From DASWIP01 sp036397635 (GTDB lineage Bacteria; Actinomycetota; AC-67), in contig DASWIP010000133.1 in assembly GCA_036397635.1 (NCBI GenBank), forward strand, positions 1 to 64,000: a stretch of 64,000 nt of DNA, in the 5' to 3' direction. Below, piece by piece: positions 1 through 8,916 of the stretch. A program made the translations under genes and the position numbers. The first letter of the stretch is position 1. Every line of letters starts with the position of its first letter. The notes beneath the pieces are model-generated. The model made no database searches. It was not told the origin of the DNA and worked only from the letters and a program-made list of their open reading frames with translations.

Positions 1-1279
1 CCAGGACGTCCTCGACTTCGCGCGGGTAGATGTTCGTGCCGCCCGAGATGATCATGTCCTTCTTGCGATCGACCACGTAGACGAAGTTGTCATCGTCGAC
101 GCGCACGATGTCGCCGCAGGTGAGGAAACCGTCGGGTGACGTGCACGCATCGGTCGCATCGGGATCCTTCAGGTAGCCGTTCATCAGGTACGGCGAGCGG
201 CTGAACAGCTCGCCGGTGCCACCGGGCCCGACCGGCAGGCCTGCGTCGTCCACGACGCGGATCTCGGTCATGAACCACGCCGGCCCGACGCTGCCGGGTT
301 TCGAGCGAGCGAACGCGGGACGGCAGTTCGTGACGATGCCCGCCTCGGTGGAGCCGTACAGCTCGTGCACGCCGGCGCGTGGGAAGGTTCCCATCACCCA
401 TTCCTTCAGCGGGAACGGCAGAGCGGCCGCGTTGAAGTACAGCGTCTCCAGCGACGAGGTGTCGTGGCGCGCGATCGCGCGCTCGCCGAGCGCGCGCAGC
501 ATCTGCGCATGGGTCGGCACCAGGAACACGCTCTGCGCGCGCGATGCCGCGATCATGGCGAGCAGCTGCTCGGGATCGAACGCCCGGAGCATCCACAGCT
601 CGCCGCCGACGTGCAGCGCGCCGTACCCGAAGGCGAACCCAGCCCCGTGATACATCGGCGCGACCGCGATGGTTCGCCGGCCCGGCCCGAGCCCCCATTC
701 CAGGGCCGTGCCGTAGAAGGTCAGCGCGCGCGAGCGGTGCGAGATCATGACGCCCTTCGGCTTGCCGGTCGTCCCCGAGGTGTAGGCGACGCAGAACGGC
801 TCGGTCTCGTCGACCACGACGCCGGCGTCGGCCGTCGACGCCGCCCCGAGCGCGTCCTCGTAGTCGCGATCGATCTGGAGCACCAACTTCTGGGGATGCT
901 CATCGAGCGCCGGCGCGATCGTCTCGCCGAGCGCCGCGTCGAGCACGGTCGCGCGCGTCTCGGCGTGGCCGATGATGTACGACGCTTCGGCCGCGGTGAG
1001 TCGCGGATTCACCGGCACCATCTGCATGCCGGCGCGCGCGATCCCGGCGGCGATCTCCGGGTACTCCAGCCGGTTGCCGAGCACGACCGCGACCCGATCG
1101 CCCGACGCCAGCCCCGCCGCGAGCAGCGCGTTGCCGAAGCGCCGCGCGCGCTCGTCCAGCGCCGCGTAGCTCAATCGCCGGTCGCCGTCCACGACGGCGG
1201 TCGCACCCGGGGACGCGACCGCGAACCCGCGGATCCCGTCGGCGATGTTCAGGTGCGCGCCGCCGCGCCGGATGGCCAT
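1..1279 (-). CDS. acyl-CoA ligase (AMP-binding family), C-terminus beyond window
   Basis: Adenylate-forming ligase that would activate a carboxylic acid to its acyl-CoA using ATP. The AMP-binding loop SGTTGKPKG lies near residue 165, YGSTEAG near residue 306 and the hinge region DRKKDMIISGG near residue 400, all in the order expected for the family. The ATG at 1279 begins the first conserved block, and about 426 residues are visible; the C-terminal lid with its catalytic lysine lies outside the window. The start is only 5 bases after the stop of the upstream SDR gene on the same strand, so the two are probably co-transcribed. The substrate cannot be read from sequence; medium- or long-chain fatty acids, or another carboxylate, are all possible. 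Confidence 0.9.
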   Translation of the reverse strand, partial: MAIRRGGAHLNIADGIRGFAVASPGATAVVDGDRRLSYAALDERARRFGNALLAAGLASGDRVAVVLGNRLEYPEIAAGIARAGMQMVPVNPRLTAAEASYIIGHAETRATVLDAALGETIAPALDEHPQKLVLQIDRDYEDALGAASTADAGVVVDETEPFCVAYTSGTTGKPKGVMISHRSRALTFYGTALEWGLGPGRRTIAVAPMYHGAGFAFGYGALHVGGELWMLRAFDPEQLLAMIAASRAQSVFLVPTHAQMLRALGERAIARHDTSSLETLYFNAAALPFPLKEWVMGTFPRAGVHELYGSTEAGIVTNCRPAFARSKPGSVGPAWFMTEIRVVDDAGLPVGPGGTGELFSRSPYLMNGYLKDPDATDACTSPDGFLTCGDIVRVDDDNFVYVVDRKKDMIISGGTNIYPREVEDVL

Positions 1280-1284
1280 GCGCG

Positions 1285-2076
1285 TCAGTGTCGAGCAGCG
1301 GGCAGCGACGCCCGGACGCCCTCAGGGCCTGTCTCGTTGAACGCCTTGCCGGAGACGAGCGCGCCGCTGACGTCGGCGGAATCGGCATCCGCGAGCCAGA
1401 CCGCGGCCGGGACGATCACCTCGGCGGGCAGCGGCGGGTGCTGCTCCTTGAGCCACTCGGGCATCCCGGTCGGCCCGAACAGTTGCGTGTCCACCATCCC
1501 GCCGGGGGAGAGCACGTTGACGCGCACGCCGGCCTGGCCCATCTCGCGCGAGGCGAGGGTCGCCAGCGCATCCGTCGTCGCCTTGGTGATCGCGTAGAAG
1601 CCGGCGCCAGGATACAGCGCGCGCCCCGTCTCCGAACCGATCGCGATGAAGCTCGAGCCCGGCTGCATCTTCGGCAGCGCATGCTTCATGCACAGCCAGG
1701 TGCCCACGACGTTGACGCGCAGGAGCTGCTCGACGATATCGGCATCGTAGGTGTGCAGCTCCCGGTACTTCTTGTCCGTGAGCATCCCGTAGGAGGTGGC
1801 CGCGTTCGCGACGAAGACGTCGATGCGGCCGGCCTGCGTGATGACGCCATCCACGAGCTGCTCGACCTGAGACTCGTCGGTGATGTCGGTCTGCACGACC
1901 GTCGCTCCGGCCGCGCCGGCGGCAAGGCAGGCCTTCTGGACCCGCTCCAGATCGTCCACCGTGCGCGCGGCCAGTACCAGCGTGGCTCCCTCGCCCGCGT
2001 AGCCGGTCGCCATCGCTTCGCCCAGCCCGCGGCTCGCGCCGGTCACCACGATTACCTTGCCTTCGAGTGCGCCCAT
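1285..2076 (-). CDS. short-chain dehydrogenase/reductase (SDR)
   Basis: Classical SDR oxidoreductase of 263 residues, a normal length for the family. The nucleotide-binding motif TGASRGLG sits at residues 12-19, and the catalytic YAITK (Tyr near 159, Lys near 163) follows a serine-containing strand. NAD(P)-dependent oxidation or reduction of an alcohol or ketone is expected. It lies between a TetR regulator upstream and an acyl-CoA ligase downstream on the same strand, which suggests a small acyl or lipid catabolism operon. A 25-bp imperfect palindrome sits just upstream of its start. The substrate is unknown. Confidence 0.9.
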   Translation of the reverse strand: MGALEGKVIVVTGASRGLGEAMATGYAGEGATLVLAARTVDDLERVQKACLAAGAAGATVVQTDITDESQVEQLVDGVITQAGRIDVFVANAATSYGMLTDKKYRELHTYDADIVEQLLRVNVVGTWLCMKHALPKMQPGSSFIAIGSETGRALYPGAGFYAITKATTDALATLASREMGQAGVRVNVLSPGGMVDTQLFGPTGMPEWLKEQHPPLPAEVIVPAAVWLADADSADVSGALVSGKAFNETGPEGVRASLPAARH

Positions 2077-2093
2077 GGCCCCTCCCGGAGAAT

Positions 2094-2118
2094 GTTTAGC
2101 GACAGTATGTCACGAAAC
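2094..2118. promoter_or_regulatory. candidate TetR operator
   Basis: Imperfect palindrome with 11-bp arms around a 3-bp centre (left arm GTTTAGCGACA, right arm TGTCACGAAAC; 9 of 11 positions are complementary). It lies in the 68-bp gap between the TetR gene and the SDR start, 18 bp upstream of the SDR ATG. Position and symmetry fit an operator for the neighbouring TetR protein. This is an inference. Confidence 0.5.
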
Positions 2119-2144
2119 GTTCGACGCGGGCCAGGAGGGTCCTG

Positions 2145-2798
2145 CTACCGGCCCGAACCGGAGGCCTTCTTCTTCGAGGCCTGCGCCTTGCGCGCCGGTT
2201 TGGACTTCGCGCCGAGCGCACGGAGCAGGAATCCGGTCACGCGCTCGGTCGCCTCCTCGACGTCGTGCGCGCGCGTCGCGATCGGCGCGCGCTCGGCGCC
2301 GATGCAGGCCATGATCATCGGCACGGTCGTCGCCGGATCGACCGGGCCGAACTCCCCGGTCTTCACGCCGGTGGACACGATCGTGCGCGCGATCACCTCG
2401 ACGGGCTCGATGTGGCGCATGAACCGGCCGTAGGTCTCGGGATTCAGGAACTGCATCACCTCGTGGCCGGGCGGCAGGTGACGCGATGCGAAATCCAGGA
2501 GCTGCTGGCGCACGAAGATGCCGAGCTTCTCGGAGCACGTCTCTGCGGCCTCGATGTCGGCCTCGAGGATCGCGATCGTGCGCGCGACCTCGCGGTCGGT
2601 CCAGGCGAACAGCAGCGATTCACGGTCAGAGAAATAGTTGTAGATCGCAGTGCGCGCCAATCCCGCCTGCGCCGCGACGTCCGCGAGCGACACGTCCGAG
2701 TATCCCTGCTTCAGGACGAGCTCGCCGAACGCGTCCAGCAAGCGATCGATCGTGGCTGCGCGGTGCGCCTCGAGCGTTGGTGCGGAGATCTTGGGCAT
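2145..2798 (-). CDS. TetR-family transcriptional regulator
   Basis: TetR-type repressor of 217 residues. The N-terminal helix-turn-helix is clear: a region around residues 10-55 contains VSLADVAAQAGLARTAIYNY, typical of the recognition helices. The remaining all-helical part would be the ligand-binding and dimerization domain, and the tail is rich in Lys, Ala and Ser. It is upstream of the SDR and acyl-CoA ligase genes on the same strand, so it probably controls that catabolic operon in response to an acyl-CoA or related ligand. The operator candidate lies downstream of this gene rather than at its own promoter, so direct autoregulation is not obvious. Confidence 0.92.
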   Translation of the reverse strand: MPKISAPTLEAHRAATIDRLLDAFGELVLKQGYSDVSLADVAAQAGLARTAIYNYFSDRESLLFAWTDREVARTIAILEADIEAAETCSEKLGIFVRQQLLDFASRHLPPGHEVMQFLNPETYGRFMRHIEPVEVIARTIVSTGVKTGEFGPVDPATTVPMIMACIGAERAPIATRAHDVEEATERVTGFLLRALGAKSKPARKAQASKKKASGSGR

Positions 2799-2840
2799 GC
2801 GCTGAGTATAGCGGTGGACCCCTCGATCACCTGGGCCCGT

Positions 2841-3872
2841 CTAGTCCGAGAAGACCTCCGCGACGGCGAGCAGGTCGGGATCGACCGTCTTCAGCTCGGT
2901 CACGGCGTCGCCGAGCGGGACGCGCGTGATCTTGCCCGCATTCAGCGCGACCATCTTCCCGAAGTCGCCCTCGTGCACCGCGTCGATCGCGGCGATCCCG
3001 AAACGGGTCGCGAGCACGCGGTCGGACGCGGTGGGCGTGCCGCCCCGCTGCACGTGCCCGAGCACGGTGACGCGCGTCTCGAAACCGGTCCGCTTCTCGA
3101 TCTCTTTGGCCAGCACGTCGCCGATCCCGCCGAGCTTGACGTGTCCGAACGCATCGGTTCCCTGGTCCTGGAGCACCAGCGATCCCTCCCTGGGCTTGGC
3201 GCCTTCGGCGATCACCACGATCGATGCGTAGCGACCTTTGTCGTGCCGCCGTCGCAGGACCGCGCAGACCTCGTCGACGTCGAACTCTCGCTCGGGCACG
3301 AGCACCTGCGCCGCGCCGCCGGCGATGCCCGCGTAGGTCGCGATCCAACCGGCGTGACGCCCCATCACCTCGCAGACGAGCACGCGGTCGTGCGATTCTG
3401 CTGTGGTATGCAGACGGTCGATCGCGTCGACGGCGATCTGGACCGCCGTGTCGAAGCCGAACGTCACCTCGGTCGCGTTCAGGTCATTGTCGATGGTCTT
3501 GGGGACCCCGACGACCTGCAAGCCCTCCTCCTGATGGAGCTTGTACGCCACGCCGAGCGTGTCCTCGCCCCCGATCGCGACGAGCGCGTTGATCTCGAGG
3601 CGCTTGATCGTGTCGAGCACCTTCTGCGGGCCGCCGTCGATCTTGAATGGGTTGGTTCGGGACGAGCCGAGGATGGTGCCACCGCGCGGCAGGATCCCCC
3701 GGCAGCGCTCGACGTTCAGCTCCATCGTTGCGCCTTCGATCGCGCCGTGCCAGCCGTCGCGGAAGCCGACGAAGCCGCTGCCGTAGTGGACCTCTCCTTT
3801 GCGAACGACGGCCCGGATCACCGCGTTGAGACCGGGGCAGTCGCCGCCGCCGGTGAGCACTCCTATCCGCAT
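2841..3872 (-). CDS. pfp: 6-phosphofructokinase, PPi-dependent type by signature
   Basis: Phosphofructokinase of 343 residues converting fructose 6-phosphate to fructose 1,6-bisphosphate. Visible blocks are LTGGGDCPGLNAVIR near the start, GGEDT at 101-105, VPKTIDNDL at 123-131 and MGRHAGW. Asp104 (where ATP-dependent enzymes have Gly) and Lys125 (PKTIDND instead of PGTIDND) are the two residues known to mark pyrophosphate-dependent enzymes, so a reversible PPi-PFK is expected. The ATG at 3872 is preferred over an in-frame ATG at 3902 because a GGAAGGAG ribosome site lies just upstream. It appears monocistronic. Confidence 0.9.
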   Translation of the reverse strand: MRIGVLTGGGDCPGLNAVIRAVVRKGEVHYGSGFVGFRDGWHGAIEGATMELNVERCRGILPRGGTILGSSRTNPFKIDGGPQKVLDTIKRLEINALVAIGGEDTLGVAYKLHQEEGLQVVGVPKTIDNDLNATEVTFGFDTAVQIAVDAIDRLHTTAESHDRVLVCEVMGRHAGWIATYAGIAGGAAQVLVPEREFDVDEVCAVLRRRHDKGRYASIVVIAEGAKPREGSLVLQDQGTDAFGHVKLGGIGDVLAKEIEKRTGFETRVTVLGHVQRGGTPTASDRVLATRFGIAAIDAVHEGDFGKMVALNAGKITRVPLGDAVTELKTVDPDLLAVAEVFSD

Positions 3873-4106
3873 CTCGGACTCCTTCCTGGTTCCAGACGTC
3901 ATTCCTATCGCGGCGAGCAGCGCGCCGACAAGGTCAGGGTCGGCACGCCTCGACGATCGCGGCCATGTCGCCTGGATGAGGGACGTATCGTGATGGAACC
4001 GACATCCATAGCACCACTACCTAGTCCCTAGCCCTCATATCGGGACGGTTCCCTACCCAAGCGAGCATTCTGCGCCGATGATGCAAGCAGGATCTAGGGA
4101 GACGGG

Positions 4107-5381
4107 TTGCCGCGGAGAGTGCGATTGGCCCCACTGGACAAGACGCTCGCGATGGAGCGCCATGTGTCGTACCTGCGCGCCGTCGTCATCGGGTTCAATA
4201 TCGCGGCCTTCTTCCTGTTCCTCGGCGTGGATTCTCCGCGCGCGCCGCTCGCGCTCACCGTCGTCGGGGTCGCCGGCGCGTACGGTGTCTGGAGCCTGCT
4301 CGCCCGACCGTACGAGCGATACCCGCTGCTTCGGTTCGGCGCCGCGACCCTGACCGTCGACGTGCTGCTCATCACGCTCTGGGTGCTGGGCACTGGCGGC
4401 CCCGCGAGCGAGTTCTGGGTGATCTACTTCGTCTCGATCGTCTCGGTCGCCATGCGATACGACGTCGGGCAGACGCTGATCGCCGCCGTCGGCGAGGCAG
4501 CGGCCTACTCGATCGCCATGGCGTTCGACGGCGGTCTCGCGGACATCGGGACGGCGGTGCGTCCCGTCTACGTCCTGATCGTGGGGCTGGCCGCCGGGCT
4601 GCTCGCGCGCCAGGAGCGGATCACCGATCAGGAGCGCGTCGTTGCGGACAGGATCGCGTCGGAACGCGAGACGATGTTGCACCGTGAGCGCGAGCTCGTC
4701 GACCAGCTCCGGGAGCTGGACACGCTCAAGACCGCGTTCGTGGCCAACGCCGCGCATGAGCTGCGCACGCCGCTGACCACGCTTTCCGGTCTCGCGGCGA
4801 CACTCGCCACTCGGTGGGCCGATCTCGACGCGGACGAATTGGCGTGGGCGCTGGGATCGATGCGCCGGCAGGGTGAGCGCGCTCGCGTGCTGATCGACAA
4901 CCTGCTGGACCTATCCGCGATCGAACGAGGGAAGATGATGGTGGCGCTCGCACCCGTCTCGCTCGCCTCCGTCGTGCGAAGCGCGCTCGAATCGGCGCCG
5001 CCGCCCGCGGACAAACAGATCAAGATCGAGGTCGGTGACGCGCGTGCGATCGCCGACCCGAACCGGCTCGAGCAGGTGCTGACGAACCTGCTCGTCAACG
5101 CGTACCGGTACGGAGGCTCGTGCATCGAGTTTCGCGCGGCGGCGGATCGCGCGACGATCGTTCTCACCATCACCGACGACGGCACCGGCCTGCCGCCCGA
5201 CGTCACCGCGCATCTGTTCGAGCCGTTCGCGCGCGGAGAAAACGTCGGCGAACGGACGGGATCCGGCTTGGGCCTCGCGATCAGCCGCCGCCTGGTCGAA
5301 GCCTTCGGCGGCGAGATGTGGTACGAGCAGGCCGTCCCACACGGCAGCTCGTTCAGCGTGAGGCTGCGCGCGGCGTCCTAG
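4107..5381 (+). CDS. membrane sensor histidine kinase (orphan)
   Basis: Sensor kinase of 424 residues. About five hydrophobic segments fill residues 20-155, followed by a short helical linker, a HisKA domain with AHELRTPL (phospho-acceptor His near 217) and an HATPase_c domain with N box NLLVNAYRYGG, DDGTGLPP and GSGLGLAISRRLVEAFGG. No extracytoplasmic loop of any size is visible, so sensing may occur within the membrane. The TTG at 4107 follows an AGGGAG site; an in-frame ATG at 4152 has no ribosome site. No response regulator is adjacent, so the partner is elsewhere. Confidence 0.9.
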   Translation: MPRRVRLAPLDKTLAMERHVSYLRAVVIGFNIAAFFLFLGVDSPRAPLALTVVGVAGAYGVWSLLARPYERYPLLRFGAATLTVDVLLITLWVLGTGGPASEFWVIYFVSIVSVAMRYDVGQTLIAAVGEAAAYSIAMAFDGGLADIGTAVRPVYVLIVGLAAGLLARQERITDQERVVADRIASERETMLHRERELVDQLRELDTLKTAFVANAAHELRTPLTTLSGLAATLATRWADLDADELAWALGSMRRQGERARVLIDNLLDLSAIERGKMMVALAPVSLASVVRSALESAPPPADKQIKIEVGDARAIADPNRLEQVLTNLLVNAYRYGGSCIEFRAAADRATIVLTITDDGTGLPPDVTAHLFEPFARGENVGERTGSGLGLAISRRLVEAFGGEMWYEQAVPHGSSFSVRLRAAS

Positions 5382-5511
5382 CCAACATCCTCGTTCCCTT
5401 TTCACCCGAAGGTCCGATAGGTGCATCCCTGCTTCCGCGTGAGATGTCATCCGGCGTGGTAACGAGATACCGACCGGGTTCCTGATCCGGCATACATCCA
5501 GGGGGAGACGC

Positions 5512-5730
5512 ATGACCGCATCGCGGGGTCCGCTGATCGCACAGCGCTGCCCGGTTCCGCTCGACCCCGAAGAGGAACGTCATCTCCGCGAGCAGCTCGC
5601 GCGCCTGCGCGCCGACATCGAAGTCGCCGGCGGCCTGTTCGGATGGATCGAGACCCGGCTCGAGGACTGGCTGTTCGAGGCCGAGGTCGACTCGCCTGCT
5701 CCTCATCCGATGCGAGCACGCCGCACCTGA
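5512..5730 (+). CDS. small hypothetical protein
   Basis: Encodes 72 residues with no family I recognise. A strong ribosome site (GGGGGAG) precedes the ATG by a normal distance, which is the main reason to accept it. The middle is amphipathic and acidic (DPEEERHLREQLARLRADIE), likely one long helix, and the tail is Pro/Arg-rich. It stands alone between the histidine kinase and the NfeD gene. No membrane segment or metal-binding motif is visible. Confidence 0.6.
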   Translation: MTASRGPLIAQRCPVPLDPEEERHLREQLARLRADIEVAGGLFGWIETRLEDWLFEAEVDSPAPHPMRARRT

Positions 5731-5829
5731 CGCGCGCGGCGGAGCAGACCGTGTCACGCAGATCTTTGCCGGCGGGCGAAACCGCTTTGGTATGATCGCG
5801 CGGCTGCGGGATAGCGGAAGGGGGGACCG

Positions 5830-6348
5830 GTGACGCTCGAGGCGGCGTATTGGATCGCGCTGGGAGCAGGCCTCGGCTTCCTCGTGCTCGCCCTGCTGCT
5901 CGGCGACGTCTTCGACCTCTTCGATATCGAACTCGGCGGCAGCGACCTCGCTGCCGGACCCATCTTCTTCGCCACCGTCGCTGCGTTCGGCGCCGGCGGG
6001 CTTCTGGGCATCAAGGCCTTCGAGTTCGGGACCGGCGGCTCGATCTATGTCGGGCTCGGGACGGGTCTCTCGATGGGCGCTCTCACAGGCCTGCTTTTCT
6101 CCGCGCTGCGCCGCCAGGAGGCCGGCGACGGCTTCGAGCTGGCGAAGCTGATCGGCGCGCGCGGGCGCTGCTCGGTTGCGATCCATCCCGGACAGGTCGG
6201 CCGTGTCATCGTCCCATACGGCGGGATGAGCCGGTCGCTGTCCGCGCGCAGCTCCGATGAGATTGCCGTGGGTGACGAGGTCGTGGTGAAGGACGTGGTT
6301 GGGAACACCATCACCGTGTCGCGCGCCGACGCGACATCCAACGCCTAG
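5830..6348 (+). CDS. NfeD-like membrane protein
   Basis: A 172-residue protein with hydrophobic segments near residues 5-25 and 45-90 and a C-terminal beta-rich domain (from about 105) of the NfeD OB-fold type, including a GARGRCSVAIHPGQVGRV stretch. NfeD proteins are encoded next to flotillins and are thought to work with them in membrane microdomains. The flotillin gene begins 9 bases downstream, which supports the call. The GTG start at 5830 follows a GGAAGGGGGG site. Confidence 0.82.
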   Translation: MTLEAAYWIALGAGLGFLVLALLLGDVFDLFDIELGGSDLAAGPIFFATVAAFGAGGLLGIKAFEFGTGGSIYVGLGTGLSMGALTGLLFSALRRQEAGDGFELAKLIGARGRCSVAIHPGQVGRVIVPYGGMSRSLSARSSDEIAVGDEVVVKDVVGNTITVSRADATSNA

Positions 6349-6357
6349 GAGGGCATC

Positions 6358-7788
6358 GTGCAAGACTCCACGTTCTCGCTGCCGATCATCATCGTGTCGC
6401 TGATCGCGCTCGGCATGGTCGTGATCGCCTTCGCCGCGAGCCGCTACAAGGTCGCGAAGCCCAACGAAGCCTTGATCATCGCCGGCAAGAAGAACGCGCC
6501 GGGCGGGATCAAGGTGGTCGTCGGCGGCGGCGCCATCGTGTATCCGTTGGTCAACGTGGCCAAGACGCTGTCGCTCGAGGTCCGCTCGATCCCGGTCGGG
6601 CTGGAGGGCGCGGTCACGATGCAGGGTGTGCCGGTCTCGGTCGAAGGCATCGTCAACGTCAAGATCGCCGACGATGAGGACGCCTTGCGCCAGGCCGCGC
6701 AGCGGTTCCTCGATACGCAGATGGGCATCGCGGAGATCGTCCGCAACGTGATGGAAGGATCGCTGCGGACCATCATCGGCCAGCTTTCCGTCGAGCAGCT
6801 CATCCGCGACCGCGAAGTGTTCGCCGCGCGCGTGCAGGAGGTCGCCAACGGCGACCTCGACGGCACCGGGTTGGCGATCGACGTGTTCACGATCCAGTCG
6901 ATCACCGACTCCGAGCAGTACATCGTGAACCTCGGGCGCAAGGCGGCTGCGATGGTCAAACGCGATGCCGAGATAGCCGAGGCGGAGGCGATGCGCGAGG
7001 CACGCCAGCAACAGGAGATCGCCAAGCAGCAGGTCATCGACGCCGAGAAGGTCACCCAGCTCAAGGAGCAGTCCGTCCGCCAGGAGATCGCGACCGCGCA
7101 GGCGCGCGCCGACCAGGCGCATCCGTTGTCCGAAGCCGAGGCACGCAAGGAGGTCGTGCTGACGGAAACGGAGGTCGCCGAGCTGGTCGCGAAGCGGCGG
7201 GACAAGGAGCTGGACGCCGAGATCCGCCGCACCGCCGACGCGCAGCGGTACGCGGCCGAGCAGGGCGCGGAGGCGAAGCGCTACTCCTCGGTCGCCGAAG
7301 CCGAAGCACGCGCAGCATCCGCGCGCGTGGAAGCCGAAGCCGCGCGCGACCGCCGGCTGCTCGAGGCCGAAGCCGAGAAGGCGAACCTGGAGGCCGTCGC
7401 GGCCGGTCACGCCTACGAGGAACGCGAAGTGGGCCAGGCGAAGGCCGACGCGACGCTGGCGACCGGGGAGGCCGAGGCTGAGGCGATGCGCAAGAAGGCC
7501 GAGGCGTACAAGCAGTACGAGGCGGCCGCGGTGCTCGAGCTGCTCGTTTCGCGGCTGCCGGAGGTCGCGCGCGCGATCGCCGAGCCGATCGGCAAGGTGG
7601 ACTCGATCACGATCATCGACACCGAGGGCGCGAGCAAGCTGACCAAGACCACGGCGAACACGATCACCCAGCTCGACTCGGTGTTCCGGTCGTTCACCGG
7701 CGCGGGGCTGACCGACCTGATAGGACGCGTGCTCGGCGGCAACGGGGCGGGGCAGGCCAAGGGGGACGAACCCCCGGCCACGTCCTGA
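6358..7788 (+). CDS. flotillin-like SPFH protein
   Basis: Flotillin family scaffold of 476 residues, close to the usual length for bacterial FloT/YuaG. One N-terminal membrane anchor (about residues 6-26) is followed by an SPFH/band-7 domain (about 28-190) and a long coiled-coil region with repeated Glu-Ala heptads (about 200-400, for example IAEAEAMREARQQQEIAKQQ). It probably forms oligomers that organise membrane microdomains. The GTG start is preceded by AGGAGGG, and the gene follows nfeD-like DNA closely, so the two form an operon. Confidence 0.92.
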   Translation: MQDSTFSLPIIIVSLIALGMVVIAFAASRYKVAKPNEALIIAGKKNAPGGIKVVVGGGAIVYPLVNVAKTLSLEVRSIPVGLEGAVTMQGVPVSVEGIVNVKIADDEDALRQAAQRFLDTQMGIAEIVRNVMEGSLRTIIGQLSVEQLIRDREVFAARVQEVANGDLDGTGLAIDVFTIQSITDSEQYIVNLGRKAAAMVKRDAEIAEAEAMREARQQQEIAKQQVIDAEKVTQLKEQSVRQEIATAQARADQAHPLSEAEARKEVVLTETEVAELVAKRRDKELDAEIRRTADAQRYAAEQGAEAKRYSSVAEAEARAASARVEAEAARDRRLLEAEAEKANLEAVAAGHAYEEREVGQAKADATLATGEAEAEAMRKKAEAYKQYEAAAVLELLVSRLPEVARAIAEPIGKVDSITIIDTEGASKLTKTTANTITQLDSVFRSFTGAGLTDLIGRVLGGNGAGQAKGDEPPATS

Positions 7789-7799
7789 CGCGCACGTTC

Positions 7800-8603
7800 C
7801 TAGATCAGCGACGAGAACGCATCGTGGAGCGAGGCGATCGCCTCGCTCACGGCTGCCTTGCGCGCGGTCGAGGTCCCCTCGGGCCAGCCGCCTCCGTCCT
7901 TGGAGAACTTGCCGAGCGCCTCGGTGATGGCAGCTCGTTCAGCCTCGCTGATGACGAAAGCGCGGACGCCCCAGGCCGCGAGCTCCTTTGCACGCGCGTG
8001 CTCCTTCCGATCGAGACGCTGGGCGCGATCGACCTCCGCGACCTCCTCGACCGAACGTTCGCGCAACATCGCCTCCCATGTGCCGAAGCTGTCCACCATG
8101 CGGTTCCCCGTCCGGCGCCGGCCGGCGGATCGCGCCAGCGTTCGGGCGTCGATCACGGCTGGGTCAGGCGCGAGGTCCGTCGAAGGTGGGAGCAGCTCGC
8201 CGGCGGGTACCTGCGGGCAAACCCCGAACAGGAGCTCGTCGTGGAACGCACGCACCGCCCCAGGATCCCCGACGGTCTCGGCGCGTGCAGCCAGCCGGTG
8301 GTCCACGACGAAGATCCGGTACACCTCGTCGAGATTGGAGATCCGGCCCATCCATCGATGCCCGTCGATGATGGCGTACGTCCGGGCGAAGAGCCGTTGC
8401 GCGAGGGCATCCGATCCGAGCCGGCGCGCGGTCTCGCGAGACAGCGCAGCGCCGTGCATGGCGACCAGATGTGCGACCGAGCCGAGCGCGTCCTCGTACG
8501 CGACTCCGTGGGCAGTTCCCACCGCGGCGAACGCGTCACCGATGGCGGCCTCGCGCTCGGCTCGCGCGCGGCTCGCGAAGGCGGCCGCGTCGGTACCGGT
8601 CAT
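7800..8603 (-). CDS. hypothetical protein, coupled to small upstream gene
   Basis: A 267-residue, mainly helical protein with no family I recognise. It has no signal peptide or membrane segment. Notable stretches are a His-containing helix (GSVAHLVAMHGAALS), a Trp-containing segment (DGHRWMGRISNLDEVYRI) and a charged region RLDRKEHARAKELAAWG. The ATG at 8603 shares one base with the stop of the 76-residue upstream gene, indicating translational coupling; an in-frame ATG at 8639 would overlap that gene further. It is convergent with the flotillin gene. The opposite strand is also open here but gives an Arg/Ser-rich composition unlike the neighbours. Confidence 0.7.
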   Translation of the reverse strand: MTGTDAAAFASRARAEREAAIGDAFAAVGTAHGVAYEDALGSVAHLVAMHGAALSRETARRLGSDALAQRLFARTYAIIDGHRWMGRISNLDEVYRIFVVDHRLAARAETVGDPGAVRAFHDELLFGVCPQVPAGELLPPSTDLAPDPAVIDARTLARSAGRRRTGNRMVDSFGTWEAMLRERSVEEVAEVDRAQRLDRKEHARAKELAAWGVRAFVISEAERAAITEALGKFSKDGGGWPEGTSTARKAAVSEAIASLHDAFSSLI

Positions 8604-8833
8604 CAGCCGTTCGTTTCGGGGGCGGGATCGATCTTCCATCGCCGGTAGAGCGCCGCCCGGGTCACGATCACGGCGTCTCCCACCTTGAGGCCCGGGGCGA
8701 CGAGGTCGGTTCGAAGGCGGGAGCGCTCGATCCTATCGTCGGGGAACCGAACGGCCACCGCGACGGTGTGCGCGGCTCCTTCGGATCCCGGCTCCAGCTC
8801 GACGAGGACTCCGTGCTCGGGTTCGCTTCTCAT
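8603..8833 (-). CDS. small hypothetical protein
   Basis: A 76-residue acidic-then-basic protein, probably beta-rich (VLVELEPGS, TVAVAVRFPDD, GDAVIVTRAALYRRW). No signal peptide or membrane segment is visible. The ATG at 8833 has a strong GAGGAGGG ribosome site. The stop overlaps the start of the downstream 267-residue gene by one base. I do not recognise the family; the KVGDAVIV pattern resembles small OB-like or SH3-like barrels, which is only a suggestion. Confidence 0.65.
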   Translation of the reverse strand: MRSEPEHGVLVELEPGSEGAAHTVAVAVRFPDDRIERSRLRTDLVAPGLKVGDAVIVTRAALYRRWKIDPAPETNG

Positions 8834-8916
8834 CGGATGGCCCTCCTCGGATCGTTGCGATCCCGTCTCATCGCGGGCGGTCGCATTAGCATGAACTCGA
8901 TCCGTGAGATGGGGAG

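Noticed and set aside
2265..4031. Plus-strand open frame across the TetR and phosphofructokinase genes
   Set aside because: It covers two well-supported genes on the other strand and has no domain or ribosome site.
3873..4106. Repeated CCTAG/TAGGG words in the gap before the orphan kinase as regulator sites
   Set aside because: The words are short, irregularly spaced and not found before other genes, so no operator was called.
7824..8688. Plus-strand frames over the 267-residue hypothetical gene
   Set aside because: They are Ser/Arg-rich, overlap each other and have no coupling, while the minus-strand gene is coupled to an upstream gene with a strong ribosome site.
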